NCBI GenBank assembly: GCA_965247635.1
Contig: CBDFHJ010000009.1
Span: 1-64,000 of the forward strand
Source: CBDFHJ01 sp965247635
GTDB lineage: Bacteria > Chloroflexota > Dehalococcoidia > Lucifugimonadales > Australimonadaceae
Direction: 5' to 3'
Length of the DNA: 64,000 nucleotides
Shown here: positions 1 through 8,473 of the stretch, piece by piece
Layout of the letters: every line of letters starts with the position of its first letter
Numbering within the stretch: position 1 is the first letter of the stretch
Position numbers and translations under genes: made by a program
Notes under the pieces: generated by a model
Told to the model about the DNA's origin: nothing
Seen by the model: the letters and a program-made list of their open reading frames with translations, nothing else
The model's database searches: none

Positions 1-1677
1 CTGGTGATGGCTATGGCCGGCTCTATCTTGGACTTCTCCTCATCGTAAGCGATGTCGAAGTTCTGAAAGATGGAGTAGACCACATCGGCCATGCTGATAG
101 GCGCTCCGTGGTGCCACGTGGACTGAAAGTACCCTGAGTAGTCGAAGACCACCTTGCTGGTAGCCTTTACCCCAGACCCCACCAGCTTGAACTCCCCTGC
201 GTTGTGGTCCCAGAGGAACGCGTCGGAGGGGACGTTCAGCTTTCCGTCGGGGCCTTCCGTTTCCACTTCGTAATCAGCGCGGAAGGGAATGGGGTCCCCG
301 GTGAAGGGATGGCGGGCGAGTGGCGGGTCATGGACGTTACGAAAGATGTCCACGCTGTAGATGTCGCCAAAGCCTCCCACGGGATTCCACGTGGTGCGCT
401 CCGTCCACACCCAGAGACTGCCAACCGTCAGGATGTCTTGCCCGGGGACATACGCCTCACGGAGGGCCCACAGGGACTTCGGCCCGGACACGAGGTCCTC
501 GGTTATACCCCTCAGCTCTGCAGTGGCGGGGAAGGTGTTCACGACGGTCGCGAGCCAGATACGCACCGCGTCCTCTTGGCACAGGCGCGTGGCCTCCCGG
601 TACAACTGGTTGCGCTCCTCCTCGTTGGCGAAGTCTCCCCGGAAGAGCCGCTGCCCCAGCGCGTCCAGGCGCGGATGCTCGTACTGCCAAAAGCCAACTT
701 CCTGCCAGCCCGGGCATGTTGCCCAGCCAGGGACTACACATCTGGTTGATCGTGCCCGCGTCGTAGCGCTGCGCAGAACCTCGACCCCATCCCTCGGTGT
801 AGAGGTGCCAATCGAAAAGCTGCGGGTCCGTGGCGTAGACCTTGAAGATCGCAACACCGAACTCGTGGAAGAAGGGGGTTACCTGGAAGCCCAGTTTCTG
901 CAGGTCTGCCAGGACCAGGTTTCCTATCTCACGGCGTTCGTCCTCGGTTCGGAGGATGAACTTCAGCCGGATGGCCCTGTCCTGATAGTGCCAGACGCCG
1001 TCCTGCATCACGGCGCCGGCCTCCTCCATCGCAGCGGTCACGAGCTGCTTGGCGAGATCGGGGTCATAGGTAATATTGAGATCTTTGATGCCTTCAAACA
1101 CCGTCCGGTAGTCATAGTCAAATGGGCCCAGGTGAGAGAACATCGGCTTCGCAAGGCCCTTGTAGATCTCCTGGGTGATGAGGTCCCGGTTCATGGCGTA
1201 TTGAAGCGCGAAGCGCACCTCTGGTATCGAGAACGGGTTGAGCTCGCCCTCAGGAGCGGGAGCGGGGTTTAGCACCAACCCCACGGTGGAGGCGGGCGCC
1301 CGGAAGAGCTGCACACCCGGCTCGTCCTCAAGCGCCCTGGCCGCTTCCGTCTTCAGGCTGAACTCGTAAATGTCCACGTCACCGCCGGTGACCGCCGCGG
1401 ACGCGACGTCGGTATGGAAGGCACGAAAGCGAAGGATGTCACTGCTGGGGCCCGGCATACTATGGGGTGGCTCGTACACGTCGGGGGGCTCTGTAGGCGT
1501 GGCGGTAGGGGCGAGTGGTGTTTGCGTTTCCTGCGGTCCCGGAGTGGCGTCGTCGCCACCGCCGCTGCACGCCGCCACCAGGCCCAAGAGCAGCAGGCCC
1601 AGGGCCGGGAACACCAACGCGCCGCGTCGTTTCAATACTCGCCGCAACCCGTCATTGTCCTTCTGGCTACGGAGCAC
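1..1677 (-). pseudogene. SBP_bac_5 family solute-binding lipoprotein, frameshifted and cut by the window edge
   Basis: The N-terminus is a lipoprotein signal (hydrophobic run ending LVAAC) followed by a Thr/Pro-rich linker, then sequence typical of peptide/nickel-type ABC binding proteins. The start is a GTG that overlaps the 3' end of the upstream BNR gene by 11 nt, so the two are probably co-transcribed. Near 709-714 one extra base in a CCGGG run shifts the frame. In the next frame the protein resumes convincingly (WQEVGFWQYEHPRLDALGQR) and stays open to base 1, so the gene continues outside the window. No permease or ATPase gene is visible here. It is either a pseudogene or an intact gene with one base miscalled. 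Confidence 0.75.
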
Positions 1678-4030
1678 CGTCGCCTCCGTCTGCCCGCGCC
1701 GGTGCCAGCGGGGCTGACCGTCGCGAGATAAGCAGCATGGCGAGCGCGGCCAGGACCACGAGCTGCACGCCTGCTAAGGCGATGAGCCCGATTAACAAGC
1801 CGTTGTTGTTGCTACTCACATCATCTTCAGGCGCCCCCGGCAGGGTGAGCAGTTCAACCGCCGCGGCGAGTTCGGTTTCCAGGCTGGTAATACGGTCCGG
1901 CAGCTCTTGGATGGGCTCAGTGAGCTTCTCGATATCGCCGAAACCGAACTCCATGAAGAAGGAGCCCGAGGCGACGTTGCCCGAGGCGTCGAACACCCGC
2001 ACCTCGTGACCACCCTGCCCTGCGACCGGCAGGAAGAGTCCGACGGTAAGGCGGCCCTCCTCATTGGTCCGCTCGGTGGCTACGATCGACCCCGCAATCG
2101 AAACGAAGACGTTCTGGTCGGGCTGGAAGTTGAACCCCTGGATAATGACGTCCTGACCGCCAGGTCCCTGAGGAGGCGAAATGAACACCTCCGGCCGGGG
2201 CATGAGCCGCTGTCTGGCGAAGCCGATCTTCTGGTTCACGGTGCCAAGATTACCCAGGCGGCTGTCGGCCCACACCATGTAGACGTCTTTATCGGTGGCT
2301 TCCAGCGAGAAGTAGTCTCCGATGAACCGTCCACCCGGGAACGCGAAGTTGGGGTTAGAGGGAGCGTCGCTGACCCGCGTGTTGGTGGCCCACGTTTCCC
2401 CGTTGTCCTCGGAGCTGGTGTAGTAGATGTGGTACTCCGTCTGCTTCGGGTCCAGCCGCATGTCGCCCCACATGACGTGGACGTCCCCCTTGGGGTCTAC
2501 GTCGAGGGAGGGGAAAAATTGGAGGCGGCCCGTGTTGTCATCGTTGAGGACCTTGGGACGGGTCCACGTTTCACCCCTGTCATCGGAGCGGACCAGGAAT
2601 AGGTCGCCGTCATCCTCCGGGTCCCGAGACGGGATGGCCATGAAGGCGATATACACGTTGCCGTCCGGACCCGCGCCAACCTGCGGAAACGCGCTGGCCC
2701 AGAACCGGAAAAAGTTGGCCCGAGGACGGAACGGAGGCTCCAGGGTAATGGCGACGCGCTTCGGCTCGCTGATGGTTTCGCCGCCGTCATCCGAGCGGAC
2801 GACGTATATCTCGCCGGTCCCCTCAAAGGGTCGGTCGTCAGTGGTATCCATCCACGCGATGTACAGCGTCCCATCGGGGGCTACGCCGATGCTGGAGCCT
2901 TGGACTACGCGGCGGAGGCCCTCCGCCTCCTGACCCTCGGGCGCTGTCCTTGGCCCGTCTTCCTCTCCCTCTGGAGAGGACTCAGACCCGAAGGTCTGCA
3001 ACACCCTCGGGCTCACCTCCAAAGGATCGCTCCACGTAGAACCGCCATCCTCGGAGTGCACCATCTCGATAACCGACTCCACCTGTATCAGCACCAGGAT
3101 TGCGAGGTCGCCAAGGTACTCTACGTTGTAATGGTTCCGGAACACGGTATACGTCACGTACAGCACATCGATGTCGGCGTCCGGGTGAGGGCCTATCCTG
3201 AACCACGGCTTGTCTAGAAAGTCGATGAAGACGAAGCCCCTGGGCTGGTCGACGCTCCCGCCGGGCAGGATCTGCGTGTTGACGCGCGGCCGCGCATCGG
3301 TCACGACCGGAAGGCTCCACGTTTTGCCCTTCTCAGACCGGGCAACCGCGATACTCGAGACGACGACCTCGCCAAAGAAGGGGCCAAATCTGAACTCCTC
3401 CAGGTCCAGCGAGATGGAGGCGTACCGGACCGCGCCATCGGAGTTGAAGGCGACCACGGGGTCTCCGGCGGAGGCGAGCTGGTCTCGCGGGAACGGTACG
3501 TGGCCGGGGCCTTCCCAGCTGGTCCCGCCATCGAAGCTGACGTAGGAGGTGACGCCTGGGAAGTTGTAGTCAATGACCCCCACCACCAGGTGGTCAGGGT
3601 CCTTGGGGTTGGCAGCGATGGACGGCTCCGTCTGGAGGGGTGCGTGGCTAAAGTCCCGCGTTAGCAACACGTTTCGACTAAACTTGGGCGAAGGGTCCCG
3701 ATAAGGCACGAGCGCTGCCCCACCTCCGGCTTGAAGGATGGGCGAGTTCCCACCTATAGAGCCTCCACCACCGAATAAATCCTTGCTGAAGTTCCCAGGC
3801 GTAGGTAATGATATGACCCCATTGGCATACAGCGATACCGAGCCTGAAAGGACGTCTTGAATAGGCGCCAGCAACTCAAGCTGGGCTTCCGTCCACTCGC
3901 CAAGGACCGTGCGCCAGATGCCGATCTCGGCTTGACCCTCTTCCTGAGCGGCTAATGAGGCGGTGCCCACCAGCAGAAGGAGAATGCTCAGGCCGGTGAT
4001 GAGCACGGCGCGTGGGCGGAGGTATCGCAT
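1667..4030 (-). CDS. Secreted BNR-repeat (sialidase-like) membrane-anchored protein
   Basis: This 787-residue protein has an N-terminal signal peptide, then at least five BNR/Asp-box motifs (for example SFDGGTSWEG, SEDGGSTWSDP, SDDGGETISEP, SDDRGETWTRP, SEDNGETWATN) that mark a sialidase-like beta-propeller. An IPT/TIG-like beta domain follows at about 610-700 (PEVFISPPQGPGGQDVIIQG), then a short helical stretch and a C-terminal transmembrane helix ending in arginines. It is therefore probably held on the outer face of the membrane. The Asp-box shows fold, not substrate; I see no basis for calling it an active sialidase. An AAAGGA ribosome site lies 9 nt before the ATG. It heads a two-gene unit with the binding-protein gene downstream. 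Confidence 0.85.
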   Translation of the reverse strand: MRYLRPRAVLITGLSILLLLVGTASLAAQEEGQAEIGIWRTVLGEWTEAQLELLAPIQDVLSGSVSLYANGVISLPTPGNFSKDLFGGGGSIGGNSPILQAGGGAALVPYRDPSPKFSRNVLLTRDFSHAPLQTEPSIAANPKDPDHLVVGVIDYNFPGVTSYVSFDGGTSWEGPGHVPFPRDQLASAGDPVVAFNSDGAVRYASISLDLEEFRFGPFFGEVVVSSIAVARSEKGKTWSLPVVTDARPRVNTQILPGGSVDQPRGFVFIDFLDKPWFRIGPHPDADIDVLYVTYTVFRNHYNVEYLGDLAILVLIQVESVIEMVHSEDGGSTWSDPLEVSPRVLQTFGSESSPEGEEDGPRTAPEGQEAEGLRRVVQGSSIGVAPDGTLYIAWMDTTDDRPFEGTGEIYVVRSDDGGETISEPKRVAITLEPPFRPRANFFRFWASAFPQVGAGPDGNVYIAFMAIPSRDPEDDGDLFLVRSDDRGETWTRPKVLNDDNTGRLQFFPSLDVDPKGDVHVMWGDMRLDPKQTEYHIYYTSSEDNGETWATNTRVSDAPSNPNFAFPGGRFIGDYFSLEATDKDVYMVWADSRLGNLGTVNQKIGFARQRLMPRPEVFISPPQGPGGQDVIIQGFNFQPDQNVFVSIAGSIVATERTNEEGRLTVGLFLPVAGQGGHEVRVFDASGNVASGSFFMEFGFGDIEKLTEPIQELPDRITSLETELAAAVELLTLPGAPEDDVSSNNNGLLIGLIALAGVQLVVLAALAMLLISRRSAPLAPARADGGDGAP

Positions 4031-4072
4031 GGATGCATGTCCTTTCGCTAACCTACCTCGTACCGTTGAGTT

Positions 4073-4081
4073 ACTATAACA
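4073..4081 (-). promoter_or_regulatory. Extended -10 promoter element for the BNR gene
   Basis: On the minus strand the sequence reads TGTTATAGT, an extended -10 (TGn plus hexamer), 42 nt before the BNR start codon. The same arrangement recurs before other genes in this window. No convincing -35 is seen. Confidence 0.45.
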
Positions 4082-4207
4082 CTACGAAGCCCAGCGCCAG
4101 AATGGATGCGAAAGGAGATTAACCGCTACCGTGCACCCTGAAAGGTCTAGCCCTTGCAGGAAAAGCGGTGGGCTCCGCAGGCCGCAGGAACGAAAAGGGA
4201 GGATTCA

Positions 4208-6418
4208 GTGAGGTCCGTAAGCTATTGGGTTACAGGGGCGGCGGTGCTATCGCTTGTACTCGCGGCGTGCACTCAGGCCGCGTCTACCGCCACGCCCACG
4301 CTTAGCCCGACGGACACGCCTACCGCCACTCCCCCGCCCTCGGTTCAACCCACGTCCACACCCACTCCAACCGACCCCACCGCCACGCCGACTACCCGGC
4401 CAACGCCAACCCCAACACGGACGACCCAGCCACCCTTGTCGGCAGACCTGGAACAGTATTCAAACGACCTCTACGGGGTAGAGCTGGACTACCCGGCGGA
4501 TTGGACGATTGACTCAGAGGTAGGGCCTGGGATCCTCGCTGACTTTGGGCCCGAAGATAGCTCGGACGACGGTCCTCCTCCCTTCCTCCGGCTCATTCTT
4601 AGCTATGCAGGGGAAGACCGTACGGCGAGCGACGCCGCGGACGAGCTGATCACCGTTCTAGCCGGGCGCCCCGGTTTTCGGACTATCTCCGAGACTGACC
4701 TTCCGCTCGCCGCTGGCGGGACCGGATTTCAGGTGATGTACGAACACGGCATTCCGCCCAACGACTCGCGCGGCTCGTTGCTCACAGCCGTGCGGGGCCC
4801 CCAGGCGTTTGTCCTGTTACTCGAGTCCCGCCGGGACGAGTACGAGGGCAACCTGGACCTGTTCCAGGAGGTGCTGGAGAGCCTGAGGATGGTGGAGCCC
4901 CGCCCCTTCGGCTCCTCCCTGGAAGATCTCCTCGTTCTCTACATGTCGGAGCCAGCCCACCTGGATCCAGGGCTCGTTCACACAAGCCTGGACGCCCGCT
5001 ACGTAACGCAGATTTTCGACGGCCTGGTCGCCTTGGGTACGGACCTGGATCTCGTGCCGAACCTGGCGACGGCATGGGACATCTCGGAAGACCGGACCGT
5101 GTACACGTTCCGCCTGGACCCAGAAGCCAGCTTTCACGATGGAAGCGTTGTCACAGCCCAGGACGTGAAATACTCCTGGGAGCGGGCAACGGACCCAGCC
5201 TTGAATTCGCCTTCCGCCGAGGTCTACCTGAACGACATCGTGGGGGCGAACGAGAAGCTGGAGGGCACCGCCAGCGAGATCTCCGGCGTGCGGGTCATTG
5301 ATGCCTCGACGCTGGAAGTTACCATCGACGCTCCGAAGACGTACTTCCTCTCGAAGCTCACCCACCCGGTGGCATCCGTGGTGGACCAGGCAAACGTAGA
5401 GGGCGGGTCGAGTGCCCTAGGAGAGGAGTGGTGGCGGAGCCCGGTCGGTACCGGACCCTTCGAGGTGATGGAGTGGCTTCGGAACAATGCCATGCTGGCA
5501 GCCCGGCATGAGACCTACCACCGAGGCCCCGCGCAGGTGGAGGAGGTGCTCTTCCGTTTCTACGGCGGGACCGCTGTCTCCATGTTCGAGGCAGGCGAGA
5601 TCGACGTCGCTTTTGTCGGCGGCCAGGAGTCGTTGGAAGAGCTATCCGCGGAAGACAACCCGCTCTCGGCCAACCTGCAAAGCGTGGCGGACCTCAGCGT
5701 CTTCTACCTCGGGTTCGACGCGACTCAGCCACCCTTCGACGACCCGAAAGTAAGGCGGGCCTTCCTCTTGGCCACGGATAGGCAACGGCTCATGGATGAG
5801 CTGATCGGCGACTCCGGTGAGCTGGCCCACGGCTTTCTACCACCCGGAGTCCCCGGCTACGACCCGGAAACTTCGCCGCTCCCGTACGACCCGCAAGCGG
5901 CCCATGACCTGCTCGCAGAGACGGAGTATGGGTCGGTGGAAGGCCTCGACACTATCATCTATACGCCCGGACCCCTGGGGGACGCGACGGCGATACTCCT
6001 GCTGGAGATATGGCAGGCGAACCTGGGCGCCGACATCCGCGTGGGGTTTATCCCCCAGGGCCAGTACTACGACTTACTGAGCGAGCTGAAAGGGAACCTG
6101 TACGAGTACGGCTGGATCGCGGACTACCCCCACCCGCATAACTTCTTGGACGTGCTCTTCCATTCCAGCTCCATTGATAACCGGGGCGGCTACAACAACG
6201 CGGAGGTTGACGGATTTCTGGAACAAGCTCGTGTCGAACAGGACGAGGCGGTGGGGTTTGACCTCTACCGGCAGATAAACCAGCTATTGGTAGACGACGT
6301 AGCCGCCATTCCCCTGTACTTCAGCCGCACACACTTCCTGGTCCAGTCTGACGTGAGCCGCTTTCCCCTCAGCGCGCAGGGCATCATAGAGCTACGCCTC
6401 ATAACTCTGGACCGATAA
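4208..6418 (+). CDS. SBP_bac_5 solute-binding lipoprotein with an extra N-terminal domain
   Basis: I start the gene at the GTG at 4208 because a GGGAGG ribosome site lies 5 nt upstream; an earlier in-frame TTG at 4154 lacks one. The 736-residue product has a lipobox (LSLVLAAC), a Thr/Pro linker of about 45 residues, a roughly 130-residue alpha/beta domain beginning ELDYPADW that resembles the PsbP/DUF1795 type, and then a full family-5 binding domain of about 530 residues (the part from 'LLVLYMSEPAHLDPGLVHT'). Family-5 proteins bind oligopeptides, nickel or other small solutes outside the cell. The extra domain between linker and binding domain is unusual. It is divergent from the BNR gene and no transporter partners are adjacent. 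Confidence 0.85.
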   Translation: MRSVSYWVTGAAVLSLVLAACTQAASTATPTLSPTDTPTATPPPSVQPTSTPTPTDPTATPTTRPTPTPTRTTQPPLSADLEQYSNDLYGVELDYPADWTIDSEVGPGILADFGPEDSSDDGPPPFLRLILSYAGEDRTASDAADELITVLAGRPGFRTISETDLPLAAGGTGFQVMYEHGIPPNDSRGSLLTAVRGPQAFVLLLESRRDEYEGNLDLFQEVLESLRMVEPRPFGSSLEDLLVLYMSEPAHLDPGLVHTSLDARYVTQIFDGLVALGTDLDLVPNLATAWDISEDRTVYTFRLDPEASFHDGSVVTAQDVKYSWERATDPALNSPSAEVYLNDIVGANEKLEGTASEISGVRVIDASTLEVTIDAPKTYFLSKLTHPVASVVDQANVEGGSSALGEEWWRSPVGTGPFEVMEWLRNNAMLAARHETYHRGPAQVEEVLFRFYGGTAVSMFEAGEIDVAFVGGQESLEELSAEDNPLSANLQSVADLSVFYLGFDATQPPFDDPKVRRAFLLATDRQRLMDELIGDSGELAHGFLPPGVPGYDPETSPLPYDPQAAHDLLAETEYGSVEGLDTIIYTPGPLGDATAILLLEIWQANLGADIRVGFIPQGQYYDLLSELKGNLYEYGWIADYPHPHNFLDVLFHSSSIDNRGGYNNAEVDGFLEQARVEQDEAVGFDLYRQINQLLVDDVAAIPLYFSRTHFLVQSDVSRFPLSAQGIIELRLITLDR

Positions 6419-6526
6419 GCCGACGGGGGGCCGATAGGCCAGCGGCGCGCGCGGCACGCCGCTAGTGTTTAGTCGCACAAATCGCTGTGCGTCTGAACAG
6501 ACGCTGTGGGCCAGCCAACGCCAGGT

Positions 6527-6693
6527 AGTTATCCCACCCAGCCCTCCCCCCTTCGCCAGGCACAGGATAAACTCCGCGCTGCTCTGGCTAGCACGAGGGC
6601 CTCCCCTCAGGGTTGCAAGGGGGCAGAGCCCCCGTGCCGGGGGACTGGGGTGCCCCCCAGAAGCAACCTCCGGGCGGGCGGGTGGGAATGACC
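6527..6693. repeat. Repeat family B element (G-rich terminal inverted repeats)
   Basis: The gap between the binding-protein and Rieske genes (6419-6715) holds no gene. It contains an element that begins TTATCCCACCCA and ends GGGTGGGAATGACC, so its ends are inverted repeats, and it has an internal hairpin (GGGGGCAGAGCCCCC). A related element lies at 31015-31130, and single copies of the G-rich end occur near 18.72, 19.20, 49.64 and 49.79 kb. It codes for nothing visible and looks like a small non-autonomous repeat. Confidence 0.55.
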
Positions 6694-6715
6694 AGGCAAT
6701 CCTGGAACCACGCCC

Positions 6716-8473
6716 CTAGTCGTCCTGGAATATCTGGTCGCCGCGCTCCAACCGGAAGGCGGTATGGTACGTCTGACCAGCGGACCGGGAAGTGGGCGAA
6801 TGGGCCGCCAAGAAGCGCACCGCGCCGATGAGCGCGGTCCGGCCCTGGGGACTCCCCGGCCCGTGCTGGTACTGGCGTAGGGCCGCCTCGGCCATCTGGA
6901 ACTGATGAAATCCGGCGTCTTCTCTGAGCATGGCGCGGCCCAAGGTAGCCAGCAAGGGTCCCGCGGGCGCGGTGGCGTCGAGGTACTGAGCGACCACCTG
7001 GGCCGACGCGCCTACCTGCTGCTGCTGGTCCATCCGGCCGAGCAGCTCCTCCAGTATCGCTTCGTAGGCATGACCATCGGCGGTGTGGCCGTTGGGCGCT
7101 GGCAGCCGGGCAGCGGGAACGTTGAGGAAGCGGGCGTGGTAGATGCTGATGGCGGAATCGAAGACGCCGCGGAGCAGCTCCACCGACGGCGCCCGGCGCA
7201 GGGCCTGGTGCACCGCGTTGGCCGTGGTCACGCAGTGATGGACGGTGTTCCAGTCGGCGAACTCGTTGGAGAGGTGGTACCGGGCCAGCCGTAAGAAGGC
7301 GGCATGGGTCACGGCGGCGCCCAGCTCGTCGGGGGTCGCGCCAGAGGCCACCGCCGCCTCCAGCGCCTCGACGGTTGCGGCCGGATCGTCCTGGAGCACC
7401 GTCTCCACCAGCTCCTCCTCGCGTTGCCAGGGCACCTCTGCCCGCTGTCCCTGGGCCCAGAGCGTAGGAAGCTCTTCATACGCCGCGAACAACAGGTCGG
7501 ACACGTCGGTGGGATGACGCCACGCGGACGATTCCTCGGAGCGGCTGGCGTTCATCATCTGAGGGACCAAACTCGTGAGCACGATACCGGCGTGCTGCCA
7601 GCCGATATGGTCCAGGAGTTCGAAGGCCTTGTTGGCGAAGTCGATGGTGTGGCCGCCGTCCACGAATAGGTGGTCGGTGATGGCGGCGAAGACCATATCG
7701 GCCACGGCCTCGGGCGGCAGGCCCGCGTCGACAGCCGTGCGGAGGGTCCGCTCCGCGGCCTCCTGGTCACGCACCTCCACGAAGCGCCGGAACCACTCCT
7801 TCAGCCGCGCCGGCTCCGGGTTTTGGACGGACAGAGGGCCGATGAGGAACCGTGGCGGGCGTCCCGCGCACTCCTCGGCGATATGAAAGAGGCCGTGGTA
7901 GAGGGCCAGAGGGCGGTCTTCGGGCCGCAGCTGAGGAAGCATGTTGGCGCAGGCGGTCAGGATGCTCATGGCCGCGCTCCAGCCGTCGGCGCTGTACCGT
8001 GCGCCAAACAGCGCACCGGTCTCCAAGGGCTCACGGTAGTCGGCTCCGGCCTGCATCATGCCGATGACCGACCTGGCGATGACCAGGCGAATGTTGTGCT
8101 CCAGGCCATCGACGAGCCGCTGCTTCCAGTACTCCATCCGGTCTTCAGCCGATGGTGACGGGTCCACCCATACCTGGCCGTCCACGACCTGGACAGGAAA
8201 GCGCCGGGTGTCTCCGGCGAACAGGTCGAAGGTGTCGCCGCTGGCCAGGTCGAACCGGGCGTGGTGCCAGTGGCAGGTGAGGATGCCGTCACGGACCGTG
8301 CCCTGACTCAGCGGAAAGCCCATGTGAGGGCAGCGGTTGTCCAGGGCGTAGACCTTGTCGTCGTGGGCGAAGAGGGCGATGGTGTGGCCGCCACCCGTCA
8401 CGACCGTACACCCCTTACGCTCGAGCTCCGCCACCGTTCCAGCGTTGATAAGGCCTTGTACGTCGGTAGCCAT
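6716..8473 (-). CDS. Rieske [2Fe-2S] protein with long histidine-rich helical C-terminal domain
   Basis: The first ~110 of 585 residues form a Rieske ferredoxin domain with both cluster-binding boxes: C48-P-H50 and C67-H-W-H70. The remaining ~470 residues are predominantly helical with many histidines (YHGLFHIAEEC, HTIDFANKAFELLDHIGWQH, HHCVTTANAVHQAL), suggesting a metal or cofactor site. I do not recognise this part with certainty; a questin-oxidase-like or other oxygenase role is possible. It lacks the RHO catalytic domain found in the gene at 29.5 kb. Its ATG overlaps the stop codon of the upstream MTHFR gene by one base (TGATG), so translation is probably coupled to that one-carbon enzyme. 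Confidence 0.8.
   Translation of the reverse strand: MATDVQGLINAGTVAELERKGCTVVTGGGHTIALFAHDDKVYALDNRCPHMGFPLSQGTVRDGILTCHWHHARFDLASGDTFDLFAGDTRRFPVQVVDGQVWVDPSPSAEDRMEYWKQRLVDGLEHNIRLVIARSVIGMMQAGADYREPLETGALFGARYSADGWSAAMSILTACANMLPQLRPEDRPLALYHGLFHIAEECAGRPPRFLIGPLSVQNPEPARLKEWFRRFVEVRDQEAAERTLRTAVDAGLPPEAVADMVFAAITDHLFVDGGHTIDFANKAFELLDHIGWQHAGIVLTSLVPQMMNASRSEESSAWRHPTDVSDLLFAAYEELPTLWAQGQRAEVPWQREEELVETVLQDDPAATVEALEAAVASGATPDELGAAVTHAAFLRLARYHLSNEFADWNTVHHCVTTANAVHQALRRAPSVELLRGVFDSAISIYHARFLNVPAARLPAPNGHTADGHAYEAILEELLGRMDQQQQVGASAQVVAQYLDATAPAGPLLATLGRAMLREDAGFHQFQMAEAALRQYQHGPGSPQGRTALIGAVRFLAAHSPTSRSAGQTYHTAFRLERGDQIFQDD

Noticed and set aside
361..1272. Long open frame on the plus strand
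   Set aside because: It is the shadow of the binding-protein gene on the minus strand; the translation has no family pattern and codon use is poor.
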